5,778 nucleotides of DNA, taken from the NCBI GenBank assembly GCA_020631175.1, contig JAHDHT010000066.1:13170-18947 (forward strand), written 5' to 3'. The notes beneath the pieces are model-generated. The model did not search any database. It saw only the letters and a list, made by a program, of their open reading frames with translations, and was not told where the DNA came from. The stretch comes from Chitinophagales bacterium. GTDB taxonomy: Bacteria; Bacteroidota; Bacteroidia; Chitinophagales; JAHDHT01. This document shows, piece by piece, positions 5,768-5,778 of this stretch. Both the position numbers and the translations under genes were made by a program. Each line of letters starts with the position of its first letter. The first letter of the stretch is position 1.

Positions 5768-5778
5768 CCTTTTGGAAT

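Overview
The window looks like a chromosomal segment from a member of the Bacteroidota, probably near the Flavobacteriia. Three things point there. The DNA is AT-rich. No gene has a Shine-Dalgarno sequence; A/T-rich leaders precede the ATGs instead. Upstream regions carry Bacteroidota-type promoters, with perfect TANNTTTG -7 boxes before the adenosylhomocysteinase gene (minus strand, 3447-3454) and the acyltransferase gene (plus strand, 3598-3605). The adenosylhomocysteinase sequence and the signal peptide ending in SAQS fit the same group. Genus and species cannot be read from this sequence.

Layout: (1) 1-740, minus strand: the N-terminal 246 codons of an exported protein of unknown function, running off the left edge. 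(2) 741-955: divergent intergenic region with a convincing minus-strand promoter and a perfect 18-bp palindrome. (3) 956-1723, plus strand: a PAPS-dependent sulfotransferase standing alone. (4) 1724-2099: gene-free convergent region. It holds a structured element of about 130 nt that starts with TAGCCC right after the sulfotransferase stop, then a stretch rich in short inverted repeats, then a strong intrinsic terminator for the gene on the right. (5) 2100-3410, minus strand: ahcY, the housekeeping S-adenosylhomocysteine hydrolase. (6) 3411-3631: divergent promoter region with a cluster of overlapping inverted and direct repeats. (7) 3632-5767, plus strand: a two-gene operon with no spacer, coding for a membrane-anchored PlsC-type acyltransferase and a crotonase-fold enoyl-CoA hydratase/isomerase.

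How the genes relate: ahcY clears S-adenosylhomocysteine from methylation reactions and has its own promoter and terminator. The acyltransferase and crotonase are probably co-transcribed and translationally coupled, which suggests a shared role in acyl-CoA or lipid metabolism, although the pairing does not define a known pathway. The sulfotransferase has no polysaccharide or PAPS-synthesis genes beside it, so its acceptor is unknown. No tRNA, rRNA, CRISPR array, transposase or prophage gene was seen. The points most worth a second look are the TAGCCC element with its competing hairpins, the repeat cluster between ahcY and the acyltransferase, the 18-bp palindrome, the crotonase lacking one of the two usual catalytic glutamates, and the uncharacterised exported protein. 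No clear new multi-gene system is visible.
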